In this document: piece by piece, positions 18,380 to 25,934 of the stretch | How the letters are laid out: every line of letters begins with the position of its first letter | Position numbering within the stretch: position 1 is the stretch's first letter | Assembly: GCF_003046185.1 (NCBI RefSeq) | Contig: NZ_PZZL01000006.1 | Location: 124,001-188,000 of the forward strand | From: Phreatobacter oligotrophus | GTDB lineage: Bacteria > Pseudomonadota > Alphaproteobacteria > Rhizobiales > Phreatobacteraceae | DNA length: 64,000 bases | Direction: 5' to 3' | The notes under the pieces: generated by a model | What the model was told of the DNA's origin: nothing | Seen by the model: only the letters and a program-made list of their open reading frames with translations | Database searches by the model: none | Position numbers and translations under genes: made by a program

Positions 18380-18859
18380 ATGATCCGCCTCGCCCTCTAC
18401 CAGCCCGACATCGCCCAGAACACCGGCACGATCCTGCGCATGGCCGCCTGTCTCGGCATCGCCGTGGACATCATCGAGCCCGCCGGATTTCCCGTATCCG
18501 ACAGGGCTTTCCGCCGCGCCGGCATGGATTACCTGGACCACGTTTCGTGGTGCCGGCACGACGATTGGGCGGCTTTCGAGGCCTCCCGACGGGCGGAAGG
18601 CCGCCGTCTCGTGCTCACCACCACGCGTGGCAGCGTTCCGCATGTGGATTTCGCCTTCCAGCCCGGCGATGTCGTCATGGCAGGACGGGAATCGGCGGGT
18701 GTGCCGGAGGAGGTCCATGCCGCCGCCGACGCACGAATCCTCATCCCGCTGCGGCCGGGGCTGCGATCGCTCAATGTCGCCATCGCCAGCGCCATCATCG
18801 CGGGGGAAGCCCTGCGCCAGCTCGGCGGCTTTCCGCCGCAGGCGGGAGCCCCTTCCTGA
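18380..18859 (+). CDS. trmL: tRNA (cytidine(34)-2'-O)-methyltransferase
   Basis: A 159-aa SPOUT-class methyltransferase that 2'-O-methylates the wobble nucleotide of certain leucine tRNAs. It has the N-terminal [37 protein letters not shown], the SAM-knot [12 protein letters not shown] and [18 protein letters not shown]. The ATG at 18380 fits the family start; a GTG six codons upstream (18362) is an alternative, and neither has a strong ribosome site. Length is standard. Confidence 0.95.
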   Translation: MIRLALYQPDIAQNTGTILRMAACLGIAVDIIEPAGFPVSDRAFRRAGMDYLDHVSWCRHDDWAAFEASRRAEGRRLVLTTTRGSVPHVDFAFQPGDVVMAGRESAGVPEEVHAAADARILIPLRPGLRSLNVAIASAIIAGEALRQLGGFPPQAGAPS

Positions 18860-18863
18860 CGCG

Positions 18864-18894
18864 AAAAGGGCCGCCCCCTCAAGGGAGCGGCCCT
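18864..18894 (-). terminator. Terminator of the first outer-membrane protein gene
   Basis: On the minus strand, AGGGCCGCTCCC pairs imperfectly with GGGGGCGGCCCT and is followed by TTTTCGC. It sits between the converging trmL and the OMP gene at 18920. It differs from the shared terminator of the other OMP genes. Confidence 0.75.
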
Positions 18895-18919
18895 GGTCAT
18901 CCGATGCGCGCTGGCGCGA

Positions 18920-19663
18920 TCAGTAGCGGGCCATCGGGCCCGGACCGGTCGAGAACAGGTAGTTCAGGCCGATCTTGACGGTGTGCACGTTGTTGCGGAT
19001 CCGCACTTCGTTCGCCGGATCGAGCGAGCCAGGGCCGGCCAGCTGCGTCGAGGAGCCGAAGTCGTAGTACATGTACTCGAGCTTCGTGGTCACGTTCGGG
19101 GTCCAGGCATATTCGAGGCCGGCGCCAAGGGCGTAGCCGACGCGCGAATTGCTGTAGGAGCCGACCTGCGTCACCGTCGCCGCGTCATAGGTGCGGTTGC
19201 GGAAGTTGCCGAAGGCCACGCCGCCGGTGCCGTAGATCAGGGTGCGGTCCCAGGCCCAGCCGATGCGGCCGCGGATCGTGCCGAGGAAGTTCGCCCGCGA
19301 GGCGCAGGTGAAGGCCGGGTTCGGGCAGGACGACCAGCCCGACAGATCGGCGGCCGAGGCATCGCCCTCGATGCCAAGCACCAGCTGGTTGATCTGGTAG
19401 TTATAGCCGAGCTGGACACCGCCGAAGATGCCGTCCGAGGAGGGCGAGGTGAAGGTGCCGGCGGGGATGAAGCCCCAGTTGGAGCGGCCCCAGCCATAGC
19501 CGAGATGGACGCCGCCATAGATGCCGGTCCAGGAGAAGCCGGCGGGAACGGCCACGACCGTGTCGGCCACCGGCTGGCGGGGCCGCATGAGGTCGGCGGC
19601 CTGGGCCGGCTGGAACGCGAGGACGGCCATCGAGGCCGCGCCGGCGAGGAGAAGGTTCTTCAT
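18920..19663 (-). CDS. Outer-membrane beta-barrel protein, Omp25/Omp31 type (array member 1)
   Basis: A 247-aa porin-family (COG3637-like) protein. The signal peptide ends near AQAAD. The first strand FSWTGIYGGVHLGYGWG is typical of the 8-strand barrels exemplified by Brucella Omp25/31. The core strands VQLGYNYQINQLVLGIEGD, RGRIGWAWD and NYLFSTGPGP are conserved, and the chain ends in an aromatic (ARY), as needed for BAM recognition. One predicted surface loop holds a cysteine pair (SSCPNPAFTC), shared only with the next gene. It is the most divergent member at the C-terminal motif (GPGPMARY). Confidence 0.88.
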   Translation of the reverse strand: MKNLLLAGAASMAVLAFQPAQAADLMRPRQPVADTVVAVPAGFSWTGIYGGVHLGYGWGRSNWGFIPAGTFTSPSSDGIFGGVQLGYNYQINQLVLGIEGDASAADLSGWSSCPNPAFTCASRANFLGTIRGRIGWAWDRTLIYGTGGVAFGNFRNRTYDAATVTQVGSYSNSRVGYALGAGLEYAWTPNVTTKLEYMYYDFGSSTQLAGPGSLDPANEVRIRNNVHTVKIGLNYLFSTGPGPMARY

Positions 19664-19978
19664 GTGTGTCGTCCCTTGCAAAGCCCGGCCTTGCGGCCCG
19701 GCTACCAACGATGAGAACCCCGCCCCCTCCCCGAGGTTCCCGGTGTACGAACGGAACCGGCGTGACAGCTTCCGCCGGCGACTGCAACCGGCCGCGCGGA
19801 AAGCCCGGTAACGAGGTGTAGACGGGCGGTATCGACGTCTTGGGCGGGCGGTTCGCGGGGCTTTCGCTGTCACCGCAAAGCCACTCACGCTGCGTTAGGC
19901 CGGGGCACGAGGCCCCCCCCCTGCGCAAGATGGGCCGCGCGGGGGCCGCCCGTGATGAGCTGAAGCGGGAGAACCCGG
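19664..19978. promoter_or_regulatory. Upstream region of array member 1
   Basis: A 315-base gap. It contains the spaced inverted repeats GGTTCC...GGAACC (about 19737-19758) and GTGACAGC...GCTGTCAC (19762 and 19866). A run of nine C residues lies at 19913-19921. No clear terminator of the shared type is present after array member 2. No gene is seen. Confidence 0.4.
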
Positions 19979-20695
19979 TCAGTAGCGGGCGCTGACGGCC
20001 GACGGGCCGGTCGAGAACAGATAGCTCAGGCCGACCTTCATCGTGTGATACTGGAAGCGGGCGCGGACGGGATCGCCATCGAAGCCGGCGTAGCTGGCGC
20101 GACCCAGGTCGAAGTACAGATACTCGGCCTTGGCGGTCCAGTTCTGGGCGAAGGCATATTCGACACCGGCGCCCACGGCATAGCCGACGCGAAACCGCGA
20201 ACTGCTGATGGGGCCGCCGGCCGTCACGGTGGTGACGCGCGTGTCGCCGTAGCCGAGACCACCGGTCACGTAGAACAGGGCGCGATCAGCGGCGAGACCG
20301 CCGCGAAGGCGGGTCGAGCCGAGCCAGTTCGTCCGCGACGTGCAGGTCCAGGTCGCGTTGGCGCCGCAGATGTCGCGGTCGCTGAAGGCCGCCGCGCTCA
20401 GATCCTGCTCGACGCCGATGACGAAATTGTTGACCTGCCAGTTATAGCCACCATGCAGGCCGCCGAAGATGCCCTTGGGGTTGCTGGCCACGGTTTCCGC
20501 CACGTAGGTCCAGCCCGTGCGACCCCAGCCATAGCCGAGATGGCCACCCAGATAGAAGCCGGTCCAGTTGAACGGCGCAGCCTGCGCCACAACGGTCGCC
20601 GCGACAGACTGGCGCGGCCGCACCAGATCGGCGGCCTCAGCGCCGGCAGTCAGGGCGATCAGTGCAGCGGCAGCGGCAAGAAGAGATGTCTTCAT
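19979..20695 (-). CDS. Outer-membrane beta-barrel protein (array member 2)
   Basis: A 238-aa member with a signal peptide ending GAEAAD, first strand FNWTGFYLGGHLGYGWG, core GGYNWQVNNFVIGVEQD, and the C-terminal SYLFSTGPSAVSARY. It shares with array member 1 a cysteine pair in the same loop (DICGANATWTC). Its upstream region is one copy of a duplicated 308-base segment also found before array member 3. Expected to be an eight-stranded barrel in the outer membrane; whether porin, adhesin or structural is unknown. Confidence 0.9.
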   Translation of the reverse strand: MKTSLLAAAAALIALTAGAEAADLVRPRQSVAATVVAQAAPFNWTGFYLGGHLGYGWGRTGWTYVAETVASNPKGIFGGLHGGYNWQVNNFVIGVEQDLSAAAFSDRDICGANATWTCTSRTNWLGSTRLRGGLAADRALFYVTGGLGYGDTRVTTVTAGGPISSSRFRVGYAVGAGVEYAFAQNWTAKAEYLYFDLGRASYAGFDGDPVRARFQYHTMKVGLSYLFSTGPSAVSARY

Positions 20696-20798
20696 GATGC
20701 AGTCCTTCAGCGTCGGGCGGACCCGGTCAGAATGATGAGGCCATGGACACCAGAATAATGTCGGCCTGATCAATCGAAAATCGCGCGCCTGCAGTGAG

Positions 20799-20813
20799 TG
20801 ACCTGCAAGGTCA
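20799..20813. promoter_or_regulatory. Perfect palindrome TGACCTGCAAGGTCA
   Basis: Six-base arms around three bases, 104-118 bases upstream of array member 2. It is one of several TGAC...GTCA dyads in the array. Operator function is inferred. Confidence 0.45.
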
Positions 20814-20941
20814 TGCAGCAACGGCGCGCCATGTGTGGCACTGCAGCAACTGTGACGGGGCAGGGAATGACTGACTTTCCATGTTATTTACGGCAGGTCA
20901 CCGAATCATCGTCCATGAAGTCCGGCTGCACCGCCCGCCAC

Positions 20942-20972
20942 AAACGCAAACGGGCCACCCGAAGGCGGCCCG
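20942..20972 (-). terminator. Shared-type terminator of array member 3
   Basis: On the minus strand a GGGCCGCC-TTCG-like hairpin runs into GTTTGCGTTT. This copy has one stem change (CGGGCCACCC on the plus strand) that weakens one pair. Confidence 0.8.
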
Positions 20973-21003
20973 CTCGTTCCTCCGACGCTGGACGCGTCAG
21001 AAA

Positions 21004-21675
21004 TCAGTAGCGCGCGACGACGGCCGAGGGGCCGGTCGAGAAGAGGTAGTTCACGCCGAGTTTCACGGTGTGGACCTCGTTGCGGATCGGCATGAAGTAA
21101 ACTGGGCCGGCCGGACGGGTGCCGAAGTTGTAGTAGTTGTACTCGAGCTTGGCGGTCCAGTTCTGGGTGATGGCGTACTCGACGCCGCCCCCGAGGGTCC
21201 AGCCGGTGCGGGTGAAGCGCTCGATCGGGGCGGCGTTCTGCGACCAAGCGGCGTTCTGGATGCCGAGACCGCCGGTCACGTAGAGGAGTGCGCGGTCGAC
21301 AGCGAAGCCGGCGCGGGCGCGGACCGAGCCGAGCATGTTGGTGCGCAGCGAGAAGGTCGGGGCAGCAGTAGCGCGACCCGTGATCGCGGCGAAGGCGAGG
21401 TCAGCCTCTGCGCCGAGGACGAACTGATTGATCTGGTAGTTGTAGCCGATCGTGGCGCCCAGGAGCGGGCCGTTGCCGGTACCGGCGCCGGGACCAAACG
21501 CGTTGAAGTTGTTCCAGCCATAGCCGGCAAAGGCGCCGACATAGAAGCCGGTCCAGGAGAAGGCCGGGGCGACGACGGCGGCGGCGACCGGGGCGCGGCG
21601 CGAGCCAAGATCGGCAGCCTGGGCGCCGGCGGCGAAGGCGACGAGCGCTGTAGTGGCGAGGAGAAGCGTCTTCAT
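21004..21675 (-). CDS. Outer-membrane beta-barrel protein (array member 3)
   Basis: A 223-aa member with signal peptide ending GAQAAD, strand FSWTGFYVGAFAGYGWNN, core GYNYQINQFVLGAEADLAF and end NYLFSTGPSAVVARY. By my reading it differs from array member 6 at only about 22 of 223 positions, far closer than to its immediate neighbours, and the differences cluster in predicted loops. Its upstream region instead matches that of array member 2. It is therefore a mosaic unit, flanked on both sides by copies of the same 308-base repeat. Confidence 0.9.
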   Translation of the reverse strand: MKTLLLATTALVAFAAGAQAADLGSRRAPVAAAVVAPAFSWTGFYVGAFAGYGWNNFNAFGPGAGTGNGPLLGATIGYNYQINQFVLGAEADLAFAAITGRATAAPTFSLRTNMLGSVRARAGFAVDRALLYVTGGLGIQNAAWSQNAAPIERFTRTGWTLGGGVEYAITQNWTAKLEYNYYNFGTRPAGPVYFMPIRNEVHTVKLGVNYLFSTGPSAVVARY

Positions 21676-21797
21676 TAGGCAGCCCTTTAGCGCCGGGCAG
21701 ACCCGGGCGAAACGATCGATCAAGGAAAACCAGAAGAATGCCAGCTTGATCAATGACAAATCGCGCCCCCGAGGTGAATACCCTCCAAGGTCATGCG

Positions 21798-21812
21798 ATG
21801 ACGTTGCGTCAT
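21798..21812. promoter_or_regulatory. Perfect palindrome ATGACGTTGCGTCAT
   Basis: Six-base arms around TTG, 123-137 bases upstream of array member 3. The dyad is not conserved in the otherwise homologous repeat copy 1, where a different TGAC dyad lies nearby. Confidence 0.4.
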
Positions 21813-21922
21813 ATGTGGCACTGCAGCAACTGTGACGGGGCAGGGAATGACTGACTTTCCATGTCATTTACGACGGGGTACCCGAATCATCGTCCATGAA
21901 GTCTGGCTGAACCGCCCGCCAC

Positions 21923-21953
21923 AAACGCAAACGGGCCGCCCGAAGGCGGCCCG
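21923..21953 (-). terminator. Shared-type terminator of array member 4
   Basis: The plus-strand hairpin CGGGCCGCCCGAAGGCGGCCCG is read in reverse and followed by GTTTGCGTTT. Confidence 0.88.
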
Positions 21954-21983
21954 CTCTTTCCTCCGACGCTGAACGCGTAGATC

Positions 21984-22712
21984 TCAGTAGCGGGCGCTGA
22001 CGGCAACAGGGCCGGTCGAGAACAGATAGCTCAGGCCGAGGCGAACGGTCTGGATGGTCTGGCGATGGCTGTGCGCATTGATCACGCCGTTCCCGCCCAC
22101 GGGCGTGGCCGGGTAGGCGCGGGATCCGAAATCGGCGAAGCGATACTCGAGCCGTGCGGTCCAGCCCGAGCCGAAGGCATATTCGGCCCCGCCGCCGACG
22201 GTCCATCCCAGCCAGTTCTGCCGAAAGACGACAGGCCCGATCTGACCAAGGGTGAAGCTATGGCGGGCATCGGTGCCGGCGGCACCGCCGGCGGCATAGA
22301 TCAGGAAGCGGTCGGTCGCGATTCCCACCCGCGCCTCGAGAGCACCCAGCAGGTTGGCCCGGCTTGCGAAGACGACCGGCGGATCCGTTATCGATCCTGC
22401 AATGGCGCCGGCATTGATGTCGGCCTGGAGACCCAGGACCAGCCGCCCGAACTGGCGGTTGGCGCCGACATGGAGGCCGACGAGGCCGCCCTGCCCGGCC
22501 CACCCTGTCCGGAACGGACCGGGAAAGGTCACGGTCCAGGCCTGATGGGTGCCGGCATATCCACCCTGGATGCCCGCATAGAGGCCTGACCAATCGAAGA
22601 CGGGGGCAATGACCGCGGCGTCGACGGGCTGGCGCGGAACGCCAAGGTCGGCGGCATGGACGCCAGTCGTGGCCAGTGCGAGGGCTGCGGCAAGGCTCAA
22701 ACGGCTCATCAT
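21984..22712 (-). CDS. Outer-membrane beta-barrel protein, divergent (array member 4)
   Basis: A 242-aa member. The ATG at 22712 lies six bases after GGAG; an ATG four codons upstream overlaps that ribosome site. It has a signal peptide, the strand FDWSGLYAGIQGGYAG and end SYLFSTGPVAVSARY. The central GYNYQINQ core is replaced by GANRQFGRLVLGLQAD, and the loops differ from all other members. It retains family length and both termini, so it is a diverged but apparently intact barrel. Confidence 0.88.
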   Translation of the reverse strand: MMSRLSLAAALALATTGVHAADLGVPRQPVDAAVIAPVFDWSGLYAGIQGGYAGTHQAWTVTFPGPFRTGWAGQGGLVGLHVGANRQFGRLVLGLQADINAGAIAGSITDPPVVFASRANLLGALEARVGIATDRFLIYAAGGAAGTDARHSFTLGQIGPVVFRQNWLGWTVGGGAEYAFGSGWTARLEYRFADFGSRAYPATPVGGNGVINAHSHRQTIQTVRLGLSYLFSTGPVAVSARY

Positions 22713-22979
22713 GACGAACTCCATCGATCAGCGGTGATGATCGGGTAAGTCTTCGTCGATGATGAGATGAACGTGGTTACCGTACCGTAAAAACTGGGTC
22801 AAAAGCCTTCATGAGGCCTGTGAAAACAATAGACATTCTCGCCAAATACGAATTCTCAATTCACATATACTATTTGCAAATGACGACGAATTGGAGAAGG
22901 CGACACCAAAGCGCGACCGGACATGGCGATGGCCGGACCGCCTGCAGGCAGCCCGGCCTCGCCCAAGGGGGGAGCGCGC
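22713..22979. promoter_or_regulatory. AT-rich upstream region of array member 4
   Basis: Bases about 22770-22900 are clearly richer in A and T than the surroundings. They include stretches such as CGTAAAAACTGGG and TATACTATTTGC, so this probably carries the member 4 promoter. A GC hairpin at 22931-22958 (GGCCGG...CCGGCC) follows member 5 but has no T run. No gene is seen. Confidence 0.4.
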
Positions 22980-23663
22980 TCAGTAGCGGGCGCTGACGGC
23001 CGACGGGCCTGTCGAGAACAGGTAGTTCACGCCGAGCTTCACGGTGTGAATGTTCGAGCTGATGGTGAGCCCGTAGAGCGGCAGCAGGTCGCGCGAGCCG
23101 AAGCTGTGATAGGCATACTCGGCCTTCACCGTCCAATGGGGCGCGAGGGCATATTCGACACCGGCGCCGATGGTCCAGCCGACGCGCGAATAGCCCTGCG
23201 GCCCCGGGCCATAGCCGAAGGTCGCGGACTGCACGGCAAGGCCGCCCGTGCCATAGATCAGCGCCCGGTCCACGGCGAAACCGGCACGCGCGCGAAGGGT
23301 GCCAAGGACATGGGTCCGCACCCGGATGGCAGGGGGCAGGACGGGGTTGCTGCCGCTGATGCTGGTCAGGGCGAGATCCGCCTCGGCGCCGAGGACGACC
23401 TGGTTGATCTGATAGTTGAAGCCGACCTGGCCGCCGATCAGCGCGCCGCCGACATTGGTCGGAAACGGCACGCCGCCGAAGTTCACCGGCAAGGCACGCC
23501 CAAACCCGTAGCCCGCGTGAGCGCCAAGGTAGAAGCCGCTCCAGTCGAAGGCCTGCGCCGCGACAGCCGCCGACGAGGGCGCGCGCACCGCCCCAAGATC
23601 GGCTGCGCCGGCCCCCAGGGGCAGCGCGATCAAGGCAGCAGCAGCGATAACAGTTGTCTTCAC
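22980..23663 (-). CDS. Outer-membrane beta-barrel protein (array member 5)
   Basis: A 227-aa member starting with GTG at 23663, behind GAGGATCACATC; no in-frame ATG would give a signal peptide without a long non-family leader. It has a signal peptide ending GAGAAD, strand FDWSGFYLGAHAGYGFG, core GFNYQINQVVLGAEADLAL, RARAGFAVDRALIYGTGG and end NYLFSTGPSAVSARY. It lacks the shared terminator. Probably an intact outer-membrane barrel. Confidence 0.88.
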   Translation of the reverse strand: MKTTVIAAAALIALPLGAGAADLGAVRAPSSAAVAAQAFDWSGFYLGAHAGYGFGRALPVNFGGVPFPTNVGGALIGGQVGFNYQINQVVLGAEADLALTSISGSNPVLPPAIRVRTHVLGTLRARAGFAVDRALIYGTGGLAVQSATFGYGPGPQGYSRVGWTIGAGVEYALAPHWTVKAEYAYHSFGSRDLLPLYGLTISSNIHTVKLGVNYLFSTGPSAVSARY

Positions 23664-23916
23664 GATGTGATCCTCATGGGCCAGCTCAAAACCAGCAACA
23701 GCCTGAGTCACATCACGACATGATCCGCATCTCAACCGTCGTCCGGCCTCGATGCCCAGTGATGATCACGTCTGCGCATGCATTCGCACCCGTCGTGACA
23801 ATCCTACAACGGTGACGCGATACGGAATGCATGACGGTTTCTGTGATTTTCGCCCAATGCGATCATCAAGACATGCGATTGTGGAGATCGGCCCGCCGAA
23901 ACAATGAAGATACCGC
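23664..23916. promoter_or_regulatory. Upstream region of array member 5
   Basis: It holds a perfect 11-base dyad GTGATGATCAC (23759-23769) and widely spaced TGCATTC/GAATGCA inverted repeats. No gene is seen. Confidence 0.35.
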
Positions 23917-23947
23917 AAACGCAAACGGGCCGCCCGAAGGCGGCCCG
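23917..23947 (-). terminator. Shared-type terminator of array member 6
   Basis: The same 22-base hairpin core and GTTTGCGTTT tail as the other shared terminators, read on the minus strand. Confidence 0.88.
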
Positions 23948-23978
23948 CTCGTTCCTCCGACGCTGGAAGCGTCAGAAA

Positions 23979-24650
23979 TCAGTAGCGCGCGACGACGGCC
24001 GACGGGCCGGTCGAGAACAGGTAGTTCACGCCGAGCTTCACAGTGTGGACCTCGTTGCGGACCGGCAGGCCGTACACAGCGCCGGCCGGGCGGGTGCCGA
24101 AGTTGTAGTAGCTGTACTCGAGCTTCGCGGTCCAGTTCTGGGTCAGGGCGTACTCGACGCCGCCGCCGAGGGTCCAGCCGGTGCGGGTGAAGCGCTCGAT
24201 CGGGCCGCCGTTGGCGCTGAAGGCAGCGTTCTGGATGCCGAGACCGCCGGTCACGAAGAGGAGAGCGCGGTCGACGGCGAAGCCGGCGCGGGCGCGGACC
24301 GAGCCGAGCATGTTGGTGCGCAGCGAGAAGTTCGGGGCAGCAGCCGGGCGACCGGTGATCGCGGCGAAGGCCAGGTCAGCCTCGGCGCCGAGGACGAACT
24401 GGTTGATCTGGTAGTTGTAGCCAACCGTGCCGCCGAGGAGCGGGCCGTTGCCCGTGCCGGTGCCGAGGCCGACGATGTTGTAGTTGTTCCAGCCGTAGCC
24501 GGCGAAGGCGCCGACATAGAAGCCGGTCCAGGAGAAGGCCGGGGCCACGACAGCGGCGGCGACGGGGGCGCGGCGCGAGCCGAGGTCGGCGGCCTGGGCG
24601 CCGGCGGCGAAGGCGACGAGCGCGGTGGTGGCGAGGAGCAGCTTCTTCAT
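23979..24650 (-). CDS. Outer-membrane beta-barrel protein (array member 6)
   Basis: A 223-aa member, the near-twin of array member 3, with the same length, signal peptide and core strands. It differs mainly in loop 1 (NNYNIVGLGTG), loop 3 and loop 4 (GAVYGLPVRNEVH). It ends NYLFSTGPSAVVARY. Its upstream sequence is unrelated to that of member 3 and carries a TGACAT palindrome. Two other members sit between the twins, so duplication was followed by insertion, or the pair was kept similar by gene conversion. Confidence 0.9.
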   Translation of the reverse strand: MKKLLLATTALVAFAAGAQAADLGSRRAPVAAAVVAPAFSWTGFYVGAFAGYGWNNYNIVGLGTGTGNGPLLGGTVGYNYQINQFVLGAEADLAFAAITGRPAAAPNFSLRTNMLGSVRARAGFAVDRALLFVTGGLGIQNAAFSANGGPIERFTRTGWTLGGGVEYALTQNWTAKLEYSYYNFGTRPAGAVYGLPVRNEVHTVKLGVNYLFSTGPSAVVARY

Positions 24651-24797
24651 TGCGAATTTCCACTTCAATGCTTGGGCACGGCTGGGAGAGCCCGCGCCGT
24701 CCCGCTGCGGAAAGCACGACTCGCTGTACCCCCGCAACCCGCGACCGCCCGTCGCAGGACACTTTTGCCCGATAGTCCCTGTATTGGACCACCGCCT

Positions 24798-24813
24798 GTG
24801 ACATGAATGTCAC
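24798..24813. promoter_or_regulatory. Perfect palindrome GTGACATGAATGTCAC
   Basis: Seven-base arms around GA, 148-163 bases upstream of array member 6 and directly behind the terminator of member 7. The spacing does not fit a CRP site. Confidence 0.5.
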
Positions 24814-24846
24814 GGTAGCGCAGTGGGGATGGGCCCATCGTCCCCG

Positions 24847-24876
24847 AACGCAAACGGGCCGCCCGAAGGCGGCCCG
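24847..24876 (-). terminator. Shared-type terminator of array member 7
   Basis: The hairpin core is identical to those after members 4 and 6, with a GTTTGCGTT tail on the minus strand. Confidence 0.88.
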
Positions 24877-24906
24877 CTCGTCCCTCCGACGCGGATGCGT
24901 CAGGTA

Positions 24907-25596
24907 TCAGTAGCGCGCGACGACGGCCGACGGGCCGGTCGAGAAGAGGTAGTTCACGCCGAGCTTCACGGTGTGGACATCGGAGCGCACCGTGCCGGTG
25001 TAGATCGGGCCGAGCGCCCGGGTGCCGAAATTGTAGTAGGCGTACTCGCCCTTCACGGTCCAGTTCTGGGCGACGGCATATTCCACGCCCGCACCGAGGG
25101 TCCAGCCGGTCCGGGTATACCTCTCCGGACCAACGGTGTTGGTGAAGGAGGCGTTCTGGAAGCCGAGACCGCCCGTGACGTAGAGAAGCACGCGGTCGAC
25201 GGCGATACCACCGCGGGCCCGCAGCGAACCGAGCATGTTGGTGCGGTAAAGCACCGGGGCGGGCAAACCGACACCCGGGTTCCGGCCGGTGATCGCGGCG
25301 AGAGCGATGTCTGCCTCGGCGCCGAGCACGATTTGATTGATCTGGTAGTTGAAGCCAACCTGGCCGCCGATCAGCGGGCCGGTGGTGTTGGCTGGATAGG
25401 CCACCAGGCCAGGCGTGATACCCGTCGTGCGGCCGAAGCCGTAGCCGGCGTGGAGGCCCAGATAGAAACCGGTCCAGTTGAACGCCGGAGCGACGACCGC
25501 CGCGGCGACGGGCGAGCGCGGCGCGCCGAGATCAGCGGCCTGGGCGCCGGCGACGAAGGCGACGAGCGCCGTGGTGGCAAGAAGAAGCTTCTTCAT
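24907..25596 (-). CDS. Outer-membrane beta-barrel protein (array member 7)
   Basis: A 229-aa member with signal peptide ending GAQAAD, ADLGAPRSPVAAAVVAP, strand FNWTGFYLGLHAGYGFG, core GFNYQINQIVLGAEADIAL, GGIAVDRVLLYVTGGLGF and end NYLFSTGPSAVVARY. It is closest to array member 8. It starts with ATG directly after GGACGCACCCG-like leader sequence that is also found before members 8 and 9. Outer-membrane insertion is expected; the loop-specific function is unknown. Confidence 0.9.
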   Translation of the reverse strand: MKKLLLATTALVAFVAGAQAADLGAPRSPVAAAVVAPAFNWTGFYLGLHAGYGFGRTTGITPGLVAYPANTTGPLIGGQVGFNYQINQIVLGAEADIALAAITGRNPGVGLPAPVLYRTNMLGSLRARGGIAVDRVLLYVTGGLGFQNASFTNTVGPERYTRTGWTLGAGVEYAVAQNWTVKGEYAYYNFGTRALGPIYTGTVRSDVHTVKLGVNYLFSTGPSAVVARY

Positions 25597-25873
25597 CGGG
25601 TGCGTCCTGCAAGGGAGTGGCGCGGAATCTATCTGCCGCGCAATGATGCGGCGACCATGGCTGCGCTCTCATCGGCGCGCAAGATGAGCGCACTCGAAGA
25701 ACGTGCGTTTCCGAAGGGGAAGCGTCTTTCCACCGCGTCGTGTGGCCGGCGGACCACACCAACCATGCGGCGCAACCCGTCATCGTATCGCCCTGCTCGC
25801 CTCCAGCCATGGACAAGGGAGGCTCAACCAGCAATGCCGGCAGCCCCGTTGGCGCCCCCTTCACGGCTCCTCC
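25597..25873. promoter_or_regulatory. Upstream region of array member 7, partly homologous to that of member 8
   Basis: Segments such as GGCGGACCACAC and the CAACCCGTCATCGT region match the corresponding gap before member 8, so promoters were duplicated along with genes. No TGAC dyad was found here. No gene is seen. Confidence 0.4.
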
Positions 25874-25904
25874 AAACGCAAACGGGCCGCCTGAAGGCGG
25901 CCCG
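25874..25904 (-). terminator. Shared-type terminator of array member 8
   Basis: Same stem as the other copies; the plus-strand loop reads CTGAAG instead of CCGAAG. Confidence 0.87.
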
Positions 25905-25934
25905 TTCGTCCCTCCGACGCTGAGGCGCCAGCGA

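Larger units (their letters stand above)
20696..21003. repeat. 308-base direct repeat, copy 1 (upstream of array member 2)
   Basis: This gap is homologous along its whole length to 21676-21983. It includes 51 identical bases (20834-20884 against 21814-21864, offset exactly 980) and the downstream terminator of array member 3. Both gaps are exactly 308 bases long. Confidence 0.85.
21676..21983. repeat. 308-base direct repeat, copy 2 (upstream of array member 3)
   Basis: Homologous to 20696-21003. Recombination between the two copies would precisely remove array member 3. It contains the terminator of array member 4 at its far end. Confidence 0.85.

Noticed and set aside
24798-24813. CRP (cAMP receptor) site TGTGA...TCAC
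   Set aside because: The half-sites are eight bases apart, not six, and cAMP-CRP control is not established in this group; kept only as an unassigned dyad.
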